Assembly: GCA_963664665.2 (NCBI GenBank)
Contig: CAXXMH010000008.1
Coordinates: 310,001-374,000, forward strand
DNA: 64,000 nucleotides
Reading direction: 5' to 3'
Origin: Bin55 sp963664665
Lineage (GTDB): Bacteria; Pseudomonadota; Gammaproteobacteria; Pseudomonadales; Azotimanducaceae
This document shows, in pieces, positions 1-9,382 of this stretch; position 1 is the stretch's first letter, and each line of letters begins with the position of its first letter. The notes under the pieces were generated by a model, which worked only from the letters and a program-made list of their open reading frames with translations, did not search any database and was not told where the DNA came from. A program made the position numbers and the translations under genes.

Positions 1-1775
1 ATCGAACGCACCTTACCATAGTGCTCGCCGGCGATCACGACATCGCCTTGTTGCAAAGTCCCGTTCTGTACGAGCAGCGATACGACTGCACCTCTGCCCC
101 TTTCAAGTTTCGACTCAACGACTAGACCGCGTCCAGACGCTTCCGGTACAGCCTTGAGTTCGAGAATCTCGGCCTGTGCGGTGATGGCCTCGAGAAGGTC
201 GTCAATACCTTCACCGGTTTCGGCTGACACATTTACGAATTGAGTTGTACCCCCGAACTCTTCGGGGATTACTTCCATGCCCGCCAACTCGGCGCGTACT
301 CGTTGCGGGTCAGCGCTGTCTAGGTCGATCTTGTTGACAGCCACGACCATAGGAACACCGGCAGCTTTTGAATGGTTCACCGCTTCTTCTGTCTGCGGCA
401 TCACGCCATCGTTTGCCGCACACACTAATATCACGATATCCGTGGAATTAGCACCCCTCGCCCGCATCGCCGAAAACGCGGCGTGGCCAGGCGTATCCAA
501 GAACGTAATGTCGCCATGTGAGGTCGTTAGGTGATATGCGCCGATGTGTTGAGTAATACCCCCAGCTTCCCCAGCTGCGACTTTGGTCTTCCGAATGTAA
601 TCAAGTAACGAGGTCTTGCCGTGGTCGACATGTCCCATGACTGTCACAATCGGGCATCGAGCAACTTCCTCGCCTTCGACTTTCGTTGCTTCAATGAGCT
701 CTTCTTCTTGCGAGGTCACGAACTTGACCTTGTGCCCTAGCTCCTCGACGATCAATGTGGCAGTATCTTGATCTAAGACATCATTGATCGTGACCATGAC
801 ACCAAGCCCCATCAATTTCTTGATGAGCTCCGCGGCCTTGATTGACATCGCTTGCGCAAGGCTTCCAAGTGCTATCGATTCACCGATTTCGACCTCACGT
901 ACCAAAAATGCCGCAGGCCGTTGAAAACCACCGCCTTGATCAAGCTCTTGAACACGATCCAGCGGCCGACCGCCGCTACGACGCCGTCCCGTTCGAGGTA
1001 CCCGCGATCGGCCGTCGTCACCTCGCGAAATTTCACGTAAGCCGCCACCACGACGGCCATTACGTCCCGAGCGCGCATCGTTTGTGCGTTGCCGACCGCG
1101 CACTGGCGCTTCTTTCGGTTTGGTGAATCTAGGCGTCTTATCGGGTGTTGCGCGTTGAGGTTCAGGTTTAGCAGTCTTCGTGGCTTCTGAAGCTTTCTGC
1201 TGAACGCGTTCGACATCGCGACGTTTTGCTTCCTCGCTTTCGCGTTTACGCTGTTCTTCTTCCTGCCGAGCTTGTATCCGGCGTTCTTTCTCTTCCTTGT
1301 CACGCTGTTCCGCCTCACGACGACGCGCTTGCTCTTCACGAATTTGTGCCGCTTGGCGTTTGAGTTCGCTTGTAGCGTCTTTACCGCGCGCGGTCGGCGC
1401 CGTCTTCGCGGTAACCGTCTTCGTTTCAGCGCGAGGTGGCGGCGCAGTTCGAGCTGCGCCAGTCTTTACAACAACCGTTGCCGTTCCGCTCGCCCGACCT
1501 CCCGAGTAAAGCTGCCCGCGATTGACCCGAGAACTAGCGTTTTGTTTGCGCTGAATCTGCTGCTCTGCGGTTGGTCGCGCAGGCGCCGCGCTCGTACGCA
1601 CCGGCGGTGCACTCTTGCCTCCACGAAAGTGCGCCCCAAGTGCCTTGATGGCGTCCAACTCAAGTTCCGAGTCTGCATCGGCACAATCGAAACCTAATGT
1701 TGTCGCCAGCTCGACGACCTCTTCAGGTGTTTTCTTAAAACTCGTTGCAACTTGTGCAACGGTGCGAGTCGGCAT
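1..1775 (-). CDS. infB: Translation initiation factor IF-2 (partial, C-terminus outside window)
   Basis: IF-2 is the GTPase that places fMet-tRNA on the 30S subunit and promotes 50S joining. About 591 residues are visible and the gene runs off the window's first base. The N-terminus (MPTRTVAQVA) is the small IF2-N fold. It is followed by a long, highly charged Lys/Arg/Glu/Ala-rich linker (codons at about 900-1500). The G domain has the P-loop GHVDHGKT at 612-635 (about residue 381), then GGITQHIGAY, DTPGH and NKIDLD. The beta-barrel domain begins at the window edge (QQGDVVIAGEHYGKVRS). The frame is open throughout. It is the third gene of rimP-nusA-infB, 29 bp after nusA, and is presumably cotranscribed. 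Very sure. Confidence 0.97.
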   Translation of the reverse strand, partial: MPTRTVAQVATSFKKTPEEVVELATTLGFDCADADSELELDAIKALGAHFRGGKSAPPVRTSAAPARPTAEQQIQRKQNASSRVNRGQLYSGGRASGTATVVVKTGAARTAPPPRAETKTVTAKTAPTARGKDATSELKRQAAQIREEQARRREAEQRDKEEKERRIQARQEEEQRKRESEEAKRRDVERVQQKASEATKTAKPEPQRATPDKTPRFTKPKEAPVRGRQRTNDARSGRNGRRGGGLREISRGDDGRSRVPRTGRRRSGGRPLDRVQELDQGGGFQRPAAFLVREVEIGESIALGSLAQAMSIKAAELIKKLMGLGVMVTINDVLDQDTATLIVEELGHKVKFVTSQEEELIEATKVEGEEVARCPIVTVMGHVDHGKTSLLDYIRKTKVAAGEAGGITQHIGAYHLTTSHGDITFLDTPGHAAFSAMRARGANSTDIVILVCAANDGVMPQTEEAVNHSKAAGVPMVVAVNKIDLDSADPQRVRAELAGMEVIPEEFGGTTQFVNVSAETGEGIDDLLEAITAQAEILELKAVPEASGRGLVVESKLERGRGAVVSLLVQNGTLQQGDVVIAGEHYGKVRS

Positions 1776-1804
1776 CTAAGCAGTACCCCTTCGGTATGTC
1801 GCTA

Positions 1805-3409
1805 TCAAGCGTTGCTTACTTCTTCGTCTTCGAACCATGGTTTACGCGCGGTGACGATAAGGTCAGCTGCCCGCTTTTCGTCGATCGATTCGTCAATATC
1901 GAGCAATTCGTCAATCGACAATTCAGCTAGATCGTCCATCGTGATGATGCTGTTAGCGGCTAGTTGGCTTGCCAACACATCGTCCATGCCTGCCATGTAA
2001 CGAAGATCATCCGCTGGTACTGCTGTACCTTCTTTCGTCTCACCGGTGAGCACCTCGTCGAGCAAAATATCACCCGCACGATCGATGATTACCTGCGCCG
2101 AGTCGGCTTCTAATGTCTTCGAAACTACGGTCAAATCCTCGGCCGTTGCTTCGCTGACTTGCTCCAGATTTACGTACCCGGCATCGAATAGGTCTTTGGC
2201 GGTCTTGTTCTCGATCTCAAGCGCATTCACGAAACGATGAACGGTGTAGTTCTCCTGACGCGCGACCTTCTCTTCGTACTTTTCTCGACTAATCACCTTC
2301 AGTGTCCAGCCGGTCAGCTCGGACGCAAGACGAACGTTCATCCCGTGCTCGCCGATGGCCGACCCGCTCTGGTGCTCTTCTACAACCAAATCCATTGAAT
2401 GCGTTTCTTCATCGATCTCAATGCGCTGTATTTGAGCTGGCGCCATCGCGTTTAGGACTAATTCGGCGGAGTCTTCTGACCACAGGAACACGTCAATCTT
2501 CTCGCCGCAGATCTCACTTGAGATGCTCTGAATCCGGGATCCTTTAATCCCAACGCACGATCCGACCGCATCAATGCGCTGATCATTCGTGCTCACAGCG
2601 ACCTTCGCGCGACGACCTGGCGAACGAGCGACGCCTCTGATCTTGATTACGTCTTCGTGAACTTCAGGAATCTCACGCTTGAATAACTCGATAAGCATCC
2701 CATCGTCGGTTCGAGACAACATGAGGTTCTGACCTCGATCCTCGGCAGTGACGTCGACGAGAAATGCCTTGACCTGATCTTCTTTGTGGAGAATCTCGCG
2801 CTTGCCATCGCCGATGGGAATCAGGTTTTCACGATCTAATCGACCTTCCGCTAGTTGGGGCAGCTCAAGAATGACCGATCGTGTTTCCTTGGTTTTATTG
2901 TTGATAAGAAATCGGGACACTTTGCCCGTGACCAATTCGCCGATCCGTGGCCGATACTCGGCAACGATACGTTCTCGTTCGGCTCGCCGGACCTCTTGAT
3001 TGATTACTTGCTTAGAAATCTGAGCGACGATCCGTCCCATATTGACGTTCTCGTGAGGTTCTTCCCACGTCTGCCCGATTTCTAGTGTCGGGCTTCGATC
3101 TTTCGCTTGTTCTACGGTCAGATGGACGTCAGGGTTGAAAGCGATGCGTTCTTCGACTTCCTCGCCGTTCGCCTGGTCTTCTACCTGGTAAAACGGCATG
3201 TCATCCGGATCCACGACGTGCCAAATTCGAAACGTTGATTGCTCATCGTTTTCCCAATCGATTGCAACACGGAACTCTTTATCCGCGCCGTGTCGTCGTT
3301 TCGTTGCAACCGACAACGCCGATTCGATTGCATCGAACACGACGTTTTCCTGAATGCCTTTTTCGTTTGCGATCGATTCGACCGCGCTTTTTACTTCTTT
3401 AAATCCCAT
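1805..3409 (-). CDS. nusA: Transcription termination/antitermination factor NusA
   Basis: NusA binds RNA polymerase and nascent RNA, modulating pausing, Rho-dependent termination and antitermination. The 534 residues show the expected order: N-terminal RNAP-binding domain (starts MGFKEVKSAVESIANEKG), S1 domain (around ELVTGKVSRFLINN), two KH domains (GSCVGIKGSRIQSI, then HQSGSAIGEHGMNVRLAS), and the two acidic C-terminal repeats typical of gammaproteobacteria (LFDAGYVNLEQVSEAT and LAANSIITMDDLAELSIDEL). Length fits the family (about 495-540). It sits between rimP (14 bp upstream) and infB (29 bp downstream), the universal operon order. Confidence 0.97.
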   Translation of the reverse strand: MGFKEVKSAVESIANEKGIQENVVFDAIESALSVATKRRHGADKEFRVAIDWENDEQSTFRIWHVVDPDDMPFYQVEDQANGEEVEERIAFNPDVHLTVEQAKDRSPTLEIGQTWEEPHENVNMGRIVAQISKQVINQEVRRAERERIVAEYRPRIGELVTGKVSRFLINNKTKETRSVILELPQLAEGRLDRENLIPIGDGKREILHKEDQVKAFLVDVTAEDRGQNLMLSRTDDGMLIELFKREIPEVHEDVIKIRGVARSPGRRAKVAVSTNDQRIDAVGSCVGIKGSRIQSISSEICGEKIDVFLWSEDSAELVLNAMAPAQIQRIEIDEETHSMDLVVEEHQSGSAIGEHGMNVRLASELTGWTLKVISREKYEEKVARQENYTVHRFVNALEIENKTAKDLFDAGYVNLEQVSEATAEDLTVVSKTLEADSAQVIIDRAGDILLDEVLTGETKEGTAVPADDLRYMAGMDDVLASQLAANSIITMDDLAELSIDELLDIDESIDEKRAADLIVTARKPWFEDEEVSNA

Positions 3410-3423
3410 GTGACTCTTTCTGG

Positions 3424-3924
3424 TTATTCGAATACAGGAACCAATCGCGCACGCCGCACTTGGGTGAACGGAATCACCTTCAAGTCGTCATCGACCATAA
3501 GTGCGATCGACTCTTCCTCGCAAGCCTGCAAAGTACCTTGAATGTGCCTAGTACCGTCAATCGGCAAGTGCAATCGCAAATCGACACACTCCCCAACGCT
3601 TCGTTGAAACTGGTCGTGCTTAAACAGCAAGCGATCCATGCCGGGCGACGACACTTCAAGCACGTAGGTTCCAGCAATGCCGTCCTCAACCGCTAAGAGC
3701 GTCCCCAACTGCTGACTAACTGTTTCACAATCCGCCACCGAAATACCGTTAGGCGCATCAATGTAGATGCACACGCGCTTCTGGCGTCCTGTTCCTGTCT
3801 GTTCAACTCCCCAAAGTTCAAAGCCAAGATGATTAACTGTCGGCTCTACGAGTTTCTCTAGGAACGCTGTTCTTGGTTCTGCCAACGCTCTCCCCCAGCT
3901 GCCGAGACGGCGCACCATGCCCAT
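3424..3924 (-). CDS. rimP: Ribosome maturation factor RimP
   Basis: RimP assists late 30S subunit assembly. The 166-residue frame contains the RimP N-terminal domain (HLGFELWGVEQTG, then IYIDAPNGISVADCETVS) and the strongly conserved LEVSSPGMDRLLF segment, followed by the small C-terminal beta barrel. The family usually has about 150 residues, so the first 15-18 residues from the ATG at 3924 (MGMVRRLGSWGRALAEP) may not be translated; homology begins near RTAFLEKLVEP. A TTGACA hexamer (minus strand, 3947-3952) lies so close that a promoter there would place the RNA start near this ATG, which also favours a downstream start. First gene of rimP-nusA-infB. Confidence 0.95.
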   Translation of the reverse strand: MGMVRRLGSWGRALAEPRTAFLEKLVEPTVNHLGFELWGVEQTGTGRQKRVCIYIDAPNGISVADCETVSQQLGTLLAVEDGIAGTYVLEVSSPGMDRLLFKHDQFQRSVGECVDLRLHLPIDGTRHIQGTLQACEEESIALMVDDDLKVIPFTQVRRARLVPVFE

Positions 3925-4361
3925 AGACCAATCCGAGCAGTCAATCTGTCAAAAGTACGGGAATAGGATCGTAACGACCTCACCTCCCGACCTTGCCGAT
4001 GCGGGACGTGACTAAAACGATCCGCAAGCCTCCGCGCCGTAGAAAAGGCGAGGCCGCCGTCGCGACGATTCGCGACTTTCGGATTTCAGATCGAGCGCTA
4101 GGCTTCCGTCGAGCGGACAGGAAGCACTCAGTACCGAATCTCAGAGGTCAGATTATAGTTAAATCTAGCAATATGAAGCAGTTAGCCGCGTGCAGCCGCG
4201 TGCTAGATTGGAGCCAAAAAAGAACAGTTTAGCTAATCTAAAAGATTCTCAGCATTCGAGGCGCACTGAGCGTAGCTGCGGATCTTGAGCCTTTGAACAC
4301 GCGGTAATGATTGGGACGAATCGAAGGCTATACACGTTCGTTTCGTCTGTTTACGCTACGC
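3925..4361. other. Intergenic region between rimP and the heme receptor gene
   Basis: About 440 bp between two divergent genes. I see no credible coding frame and no tRNA, although in relatives an initiator tRNA gene lies immediately upstream of rimP. The stretch should hold the minus-strand promoter for rimP-nusA-infB; the only recognisable hexamer is TTGACA at 3947-3952 (minus). A 10-bp unit AGCCGCGTGC occurs twice in tandem near 4182-4201. Nothing else is supported. Confidence 0.5.
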
Positions 4362-4389
4362 TTGATATTTAATTGATAATGATTATCAT
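4362..4389 (+). promoter_or_regulatory. Sigma-70-type promoter of the heme-uptake operon
   Basis: TTGATA at 4362-4367 and TATCAT at 4384-4389 are separated by 16 bp, about 40 bp before the receptor's ATG at 4431. The -10 hexamer lies inside the Fur box, so Fur binding would directly block RNA polymerase. The hexamers are seen in the sequence; their function is inferred. Confidence 0.55.
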
Positions 4390-4393
4390 TCGT
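4375..4393 (+). promoter_or_regulatory. Fur box (iron-responsive operator)
   Basis: GATAATGATTATCATTCGT matches the classical 19-bp Fur consensus GATAATGATAATCATTATC at 15 of 19 positions. Its core GATAAT-G-ATTATC (4375-4387) is a perfect palindrome. It overlaps the -10 hexamer of the presumed promoter upstream of the TonB-dependent heme receptor. Repression by Fe-Fur and derepression under iron starvation are inferred from the family. No fur gene is in the window. Confidence 0.85.
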
Positions 4394-4430
4394 ATTATGA
4401 TTCGCAAAAGTGGCTAATCGCCTTGAGCAT

Positions 4431-6107
4431 ATGAATTTTTACCGTTTTCCTGCCCTGATCTTAACGTTGTTCGTGCTGTCAACTCAAGCACAGACACCTG
4501 ACAACGCAGATGAAAAAGACGAACACGTTGAGACAATCACCGTCACCGGAACGCGCACCGAACAGAACGTCGACGGCGTCGCACTGACGATATCAGTTTA
4601 CGATAAAGAGCAAATTGAGCGCGAACTGGCTCGAAATATCGTCGACCTCATTCGCTATGAACCTGGAGTATCCGTAGGTGGCACCGGAAGTCGATTTGGA
4701 CTAACGGACTTCAACATTCGTGGTATCGGAGGCAATCGCGTTCTCACCGTCATTGACGGCGTGCGTGTCCCAGATGAATTTAGTTTCGGACCCTTCCTTT
4801 CGTCACGTCGTGACTTCGTCGACATCGACTCGGTGCAACGTGTCGAAATAGCACGAGGACCTATCTCCTCGTTATGGGGAAGTGATGCAATAGGGGGTGT
4901 CGTCGCGTTTTCAACGATTGAACCTCAAACCTACCTCGATGACGGCAAAAAACTTCACACAGGTTTGAAAGTTGTCTACTCAGGCGCCGACAGCGGTAAC
5001 ACCAACGCGCTAACTCTCGCGGGCGGCGAGGAAAAGCTTGCGGGTCTACTGCGCTACACGCACAGATCGGCTTCCGAATTGAGCAACGCGGGATCCATCG
5101 ACACAACAGGTCCAACCCGTGAAATACCCGATCCACAGTCCATCAATTCGCAGAACCTTGTTTTGAAAGGGTCGGTATCCCTTAACGAAGCAAACAAATT
5201 GACGTTAACGCTAGATCAGTTCGAGAGCGAAATCGACTCCCAAATCCTCTCTGATTACGGCGTAGTCGTATTTGGTACGACTGTGAACTCTCGAGATGCC
5301 ACTGACCGACGAAATCGCGACCGAGTATCTCTTGACTACCGCTATAAGGGCTCGTCACCCTTCGCAGATGACGTCCGGGTCGGCATGTTCCGGCAAGCAA
5401 GCGACTCCGAACAACGTACGCGTGAAGACCGCACGACTCCTTCACGACAACCCCAAACGCGTGAGCGTAATTCCTGGTTTGATCAGAGCGTAAGGGGTTT
5501 CTTCGCACAGGTCTCTAAGGACGTGAAGACCAACAAGCTCCAACACACAATCACTTTTGGGGCTGATTACAGCTTCACGAAGAGCTCTAACCTTCGAGAC
5601 GGTGGAACTTACGACAGCGCAGGCATGCCTCAATTTGAGTTCTCCGCTTTGCCGACCCGCGACTTTCCAACGACGGAGGTGACCCAATTCGCGTTGTTCC
5701 TACAGGACGAAATCTCCCTTATCGATGATCGTTTCACCATAACACCAAGCATCCGCTTCGATCAGTTTTCTTTTGAAGCAATAGCGGACGACATATATCG
5801 AAACGGCAACTTGGGTCAAGGAGAACCAGAAGACTACGAAACCTCAGAAACATCTGCGAAACTGGCAGGCATTTTCTCAATCACATCAAATCTAGCGGTG
5901 TATGCGAACTACAGCCAAGGGTTCCGCGCACCACCGTACGATGACGTCAATGTTGGCTTCGCCAATCTTCTAGGCGGATACAAAACGATTTCCAATACCG
6001 AGCTGGAATCCGAAAGTAGCGAAGGAATCGAAGTCGGGTTTCGGCTCAAAAACGAGAGTGACTTCATCCAACTTTCAACGTTTAAAAACGACTATCGAGG
6101 CTGTTGA
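4431..6107 (+). pseudogene. TonB-dependent heme/hemoglobin receptor, 5' part (split by IS)
   Basis: Outer-membrane receptor importing heme with TonB energy. The ATG at 4431 is preferred over an upstream in-frame GTG (4410) because it gives a clean signal peptide (MNFYRFPALILTLFVLSTQA, cleavage before QTPD). The TonB box/plug follows (ETITVTGTR, FNIRGIGGNRVLTVIDGVR, VEIARGPISSLWGSDAIGG), then barrel strands and a FRAP-type motif (GFRAPPYDDVNVGF) of heme/hemoglobin receptors. The native frame stops matching at 6096, where an IS begins; the last residues (RGC, stop) are IS-encoded. Joining 6096 to 10412 restores an open frame (NDY-Q-DFIES) of about 745 residues. As it stands the product lacks the last barrel strands and is probably non-functional. 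Confidence 0.9.
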
Positions 6108-6185
6108 AAATGTCGCTTTTGGGTTGGCATTCAAGGCGATTTAAGCTAACATTTAGCTTTCGATTAGTCAACGGTACCCCCCGCC

Positions 6186-6722
6186 ATGATTGGAGATGTC
6201 AATCGCGCTGAGCCTGTGCTGTTTCCGCCGTCGCTGGAAGAACTGCTGCCGGACGATCACGTCGCGCGACTGTACGTACGGGTGGCGGCGCGGTTGGACT
6301 TGTCAGCGTTAGAGGCGACGTACCATGTGGATGCGGGGCGCAAGGGGTACCCGCCGGCCGTGCTGCTGGCGCTGTGGCTGTACGGTTACATGACCGGCGT
6401 GAACAGTTCGCGCAAGCTGGAGCAAGCGACCCATGACCGGCTGGATTTCATGTACATCGCCGGGGGTCAGCATCCGGACCACACGACGCTGGCGAACTTT
6501 CGCCGTGCGCATCGTGCGGCGTTTGAAGCGGCGGCGGCGGAATTCTTGCAGGTGCTGATCGAAGGCGGCGTGGTGCAGTTGTCCGCGATTGCGGTTGACG
6601 GGACGAAGCTGAAGGCGTATGCGGCGCGGGAGAAATCGTTGACGGCGAAGCTGGCGCGGAAACGCATCGAGGTCTGTCAAAAGGTGATTGCGCGCTTGTC
6701 CGAACAGGCGGACCGCCATGAC
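6186..6722 (+). pseudogene. IS1182-family transposase, N-terminal part (split by IS21)
   Basis: Residues 1-179 of an IS1182-type DDE transposase. The start MIGDVNRAEPVLFPPSLEEL is characteristic of the family, followed by the helical DUF772 region (LWLYGYMTGVNSSRKLEQA) and AVDGTKLKAYAAREKS, which carries the first catalytic Asp. The native frame ends at the GAC codon 6720-6722; beyond that the reading frame is IS21 end sequence. Codon 180 of the intact gene is at 9383. Without the IS21 copy the protein would be 461 residues, within the usual size of the family. Confidence 0.88.
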
Positions 6723-6727
6723 TGTCT

Positions 6728-6771
6728 AGCGACAATCAAGGTGAGAATCCAGCGACAATCAAGGTGAGAAT
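6728..6771 (+). repeat. IS21 left-end tandem transposase-binding repeats
   Basis: AGCGACAATCAAGGTGAGAAT occurs at 6728-6748 and again at 6751-6771, separated by 2 bp. The same motif is found inverted at the other end of the element. Such multiple terminal repeats are known IstA binding sites in IS21-family elements. Confidence 0.85.
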
Positions 6772-6904
6772 GCCGCCGGCTCGCGCGTTGGGAGGGAGGG
6801 CGTAGCCCGACCGAGCAAGGCGCGAGCCGGCGAGGCCGAGCGCCGAGCTACGTGATCGCGACGGAATTGGCTAAGTTATGCCGTCTTCTTGAGGACGGAC
6901 AACC

Positions 6905-8380
6905 ATGCCAGGCAGTCATATTTCCGATCACCAAGTGAGGCTTTACATGCAATCTAGACAAACCACCACGCCGCAGGCGGCTGCGGCGAAGGCCGGCTTT
7001 AGCGCCGCCACGGCCTACCGGATCGAGGCCGATCCGCGACTTCCCTCCACCCAGACGAAGGCACGGGACCGTCGTCGGCCCGATCCGCTGGCGGGGATCT
7101 TCGACGAGGAGATTGTTCCCATCCTGGAGAAGACGCCGGGCATTCGCCGCACGCTGGAACGGCGCGTGCGGCAATGGCGTGCGGTGCACGGGCCGGAGCA
7201 GGAGATCGTGTTCCGCCAGATCCATCCGCCGGGTCAGCTCGGGCTCTCGGACTTCACCGACGCCAACGGCCTGGGGGTGACGATCGCCGGCGTGGCCCTC
7301 AAGCACCGTCTGTACCACTTCCGGCTGGCCTATTCTGGGTTCTCGCACCTGCACGTGGTGCTGGGCGGGGAGAGCTTCACGGCCTTGGCCGAGGGGCTGC
7401 AGAACGCCCTGTGGAGCCTCGGCGGGGCGCCGCAGGAACACCGCAGCGACAGTCTCTCGGCGGCGTATCGCAACCTTGATGCCGCGCAACGCAAGGATGC
7501 GACGGCGCGCTACGTGGCGCTGTGCGAGCACTACGGCATGGCGCCGACCCGCAACAATCGCGGGGAATCGCACGAGAACGGTGCCGTGGAAGGCCCGCAC
7601 GGGCACCTCAAGCGCAGCCTCGCCGACGCGCTGCTGCTGCGCGGTACGCCCGACTTCGATACCTTAGACCACTACCGCGCCTTCGTCGACGAAGTGGTGG
7701 GGCGGCGCAACGCCCACCAACGCGACCGCATCGATGTGGAGCGCGCCGTGCTCAAGCCGTTGCCGCGCCAGCGTACCGAGGACTTCGACACGGTGCAGGT
7801 GCGCGTGACCTCCTCCGGCGGCTTCGTGTTGCGGAAAGTGTTTTACACCGTGCCGTCGCGGCTGGTGGGCCATCAGTTGACGGTGCGTCTGTACGACGAC
7901 CGTCTGGAACTGTTCCTCGGCGCCTCGCATCTGATGCAACTGCGGCGCGGCCGCGCACAGGCGAACGGGTGCAATGGCCATGTCATCGATTACCGTCACG
8001 TCATCCATGCGCTGCGGCGCAAGCCCATGGCGCTGCGCCATCTCGTCTATCGCGACCGCCTGTTCCCGCGCCAGGCGTACCAGCACGCGTTTGACGCGAT
8101 CATGGAAGCCAACGGCGAACGTGCCGCCTGCCGTGATACCGTGGCCTTGTTGTCGCTGGCGCACGAACGCACCTGCGAAACCGCGCTCGCCGCCGCCATC
8201 GAAAGTTGTCTGGCCGCCGGCACGTTGCCCGATCCTGACGTCCTGGCCACGTTGTTCGCCCCGACCGAGGGCCGCGTGCCGGACGTCCGCGTCGAGTTGG
8301 GGTCGCCGACCGATTACGATGTGCTGCTCACCGCGCCGACCGCGGTTCGCGCCACCGGCCGCACCGGAGACGGCGCATGA
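6905..8380 (+). CDS. istA: IS21-family transposase IstA
   Basis: The 491-residue DDE transposase of the IS21 element acts with the AAA+ helper IstB. The N-terminus carries a helix-turn-helix-like region (TPQAAAAKAGFSAATAYRIE). The RNase-H core shows Asp in LGLSDFTDAN, Asp in HRSDSLSAAYRN and Glu in the NRGESHENGAVEG segment, i.e. the DDE triad. A C-terminal beta domain and helical tail follow. Its stop overlaps the istB start by 4 bp (ATGA), consistent with coupled translation. It appears intact, so the element may be active. Confidence 0.95.
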   Translation: MPGSHISDHQVRLYMQSRQTTTPQAAAAKAGFSAATAYRIEADPRLPSTQTKARDRRRPDPLAGIFDEEIVPILEKTPGIRRTLERRVRQWRAVHGPEQEIVFRQIHPPGQLGLSDFTDANGLGVTIAGVALKHRLYHFRLAYSGFSHLHVVLGGESFTALAEGLQNALWSLGGAPQEHRSDSLSAAYRNLDAAQRKDATARYVALCEHYGMAPTRNNRGESHENGAVEGPHGHLKRSLADALLLRGTPDFDTLDHYRAFVDEVVGRRNAHQRDRIDVERAVLKPLPRQRTEDFDTVQVRVTSSGGFVLRKVFYTVPSRLVGHQLTVRLYDDRLELFLGASHLMQLRRGRAQANGCNGHVIDYRHVIHALRRKPMALRHLVYRDRLFPRQAYQHAFDAIMEANGERAACRDTVALLSLAHERTCETALAAAIESCLAAGTLPDPDVLATLFAPTEGRVPDVRVELGSPTDYDVLLTAPTAVRATGRTGDGA

Positions 8381-9234
8381 GCGCCGTGGACGCCGCCCAG
8401 CTTGAGCTGATGTACACCCAGCTAGGCCTGCCTACCTTCAAGGCTGCCTGGGCGACCTTCGCCGACCGCGCCGATACCGAAGGCTGGCCTGCCGCCCGCC
8501 TGCTCGCCGCCTTGGCGGAACAGGAACTCGCCGACCGTGCCCGGCGGCGCTTCGAACGCCATCTGGCCGAAGCCAAACTGCCACCCGGCAAGACGCTCGA
8601 CAACTTCGACTTCACGGTCGTGCCCATGGTCTCCCAGGCCCACGTCAACGCCCTGGTCGCCGGTGACGGCTGGCTGCAGCAAGGCGCCAATCTGATCCTG
8701 GTCGGCCCGCCCGGAACCGGGAAAAGTCACTTGGGCGCCGCGATCGGGCTCGCGCTGATCGAACATGGCTTCCGGGTCCTGTACACGCGCACCACCGATC
8801 TGGTGCAAAAACTCCAGGTCGCGCGCCGCGAACTGACGCTCGAAGCCGAGATCCGCAAACTGAACAAGTACCACCTCCTCATCCTTGACGACATCGCCTA
8901 TGTGCGCAAGGACCAAGCCGAGACCAGCGTGCTGTTCGAACTGATCAGCTCGCGGTACGAAAACCGCTCCCTGCTCGTCACCGCCAACCAGCCATTCGGG
9001 GAGTGGGGCTCGATCTTCCCCGAACAAGCCATGACGCTAGCCGCCATCGACCGGCTCGTGCATCGCGCGACCATCTTCGAACTCAACGTGGAAAGCTATC
9101 GCAGGCGTACCGCCATGGAAACCAAACGCGGGCGTGGGCGGATCGCCTCCAGAGCCACGCTCGCCAACACCAAGGTCAAACTGCCGGATAGCGCCTCATC
9201 AAAGACCCAGCAGGTCCAGGAAACCAACCCGTGA
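8377..9234 (+). CDS. istB: IS21-family helper ATPase IstB
   Basis: AAA+ ATPase of 285 residues that assembles on target DNA and directs IstA to it. The Walker A motif is GPPGTGKSHLG (about residues 108-118) and the Walker B motif is LLILDDIAYV. It is similar to DnaC-type loaders, and the N-terminal helical region is typical of IstB. The C-terminal tail (after about residue 250) is Lys/Arg/Ser/Thr rich and longer than in some members. Translationally coupled to istA. Confidence 0.95.
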   Translation: MSAVDAAQLELMYTQLGLPTFKAAWATFADRADTEGWPAARLLAALAEQELADRARRRFERHLAEAKLPPGKTLDNFDFTVVPMVSQAHVNALVAGDGWLQQGANLILVGPPGTGKSHLGAAIGLALIEHGFRVLYTRTTDLVQKLQVARRELTLEAEIRKLNKYHLLILDDIAYVRKDQAETSVLFELISSRYENRSLLVTANQPFGEWGSIFPEQAMTLAAIDRLVHRATIFELNVESYRRRTAMETKRGRGRIASRATLANTKVKLPDSASSKTQQVQETNP

Positions 9235-9325
9235 CACCACGCCAAATCATGATCCGGCAGCGGCGTTTTGAACGCCCCTGGCCGCGTCCGCCACCAAATA
9301 AAGTATCATAAAACCGTCGCGATCC

Positions 9326-9369
9326 ATTCTCACCTTGATTGTCGCGCACTTCTCACCCTGATTGTCGCG
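9326..9369 (-). repeat. IS21 right-end transposase-binding repeats
   Basis: ATTCTCACCTTGATTGTCGC (9326-9345) and TTCTCACCCTGATTGTCGC (9350-9368) are inverted copies of the left-end motif; the second has one substitution (T to C). They lie just inside the right terminus at 9374. Confidence 0.85.
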
Positions 9370-9382
9370 CTACAGCCATGAC

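Larger units (their letters stand above)
6723..9374. mobile_element. IS21-family insertion sequence (2652 bp)
   Basis: The element begins TGTCTAGCGAC and ends GTCGCGCTACA, giving the TG...CA termini of IS21. It is flanked by a perfect 8-bp duplication GCCATGAC (6715-6722 and 9375-9382), a duplication length normal for the family. It encodes the paired istA/istB genes with a 4-bp overlap and has multiple copies of a 21-bp motif near each end. It interrupts the IS1182-like transposase gene, so it arrived after that element. Confidence 0.95.

Noticed and set aside
842..1697. Several overlapping long frames on both strands
   Set aside because: Out of frame with the infB linker, whose skewed codon use opens shadow frames.
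6728..6771. Short spaced repeats resembling a mini-CRISPR
   Set aside because: Only two units, 2-bp spacing and mirrored at the other IS21 end; they are transposase-binding sites.
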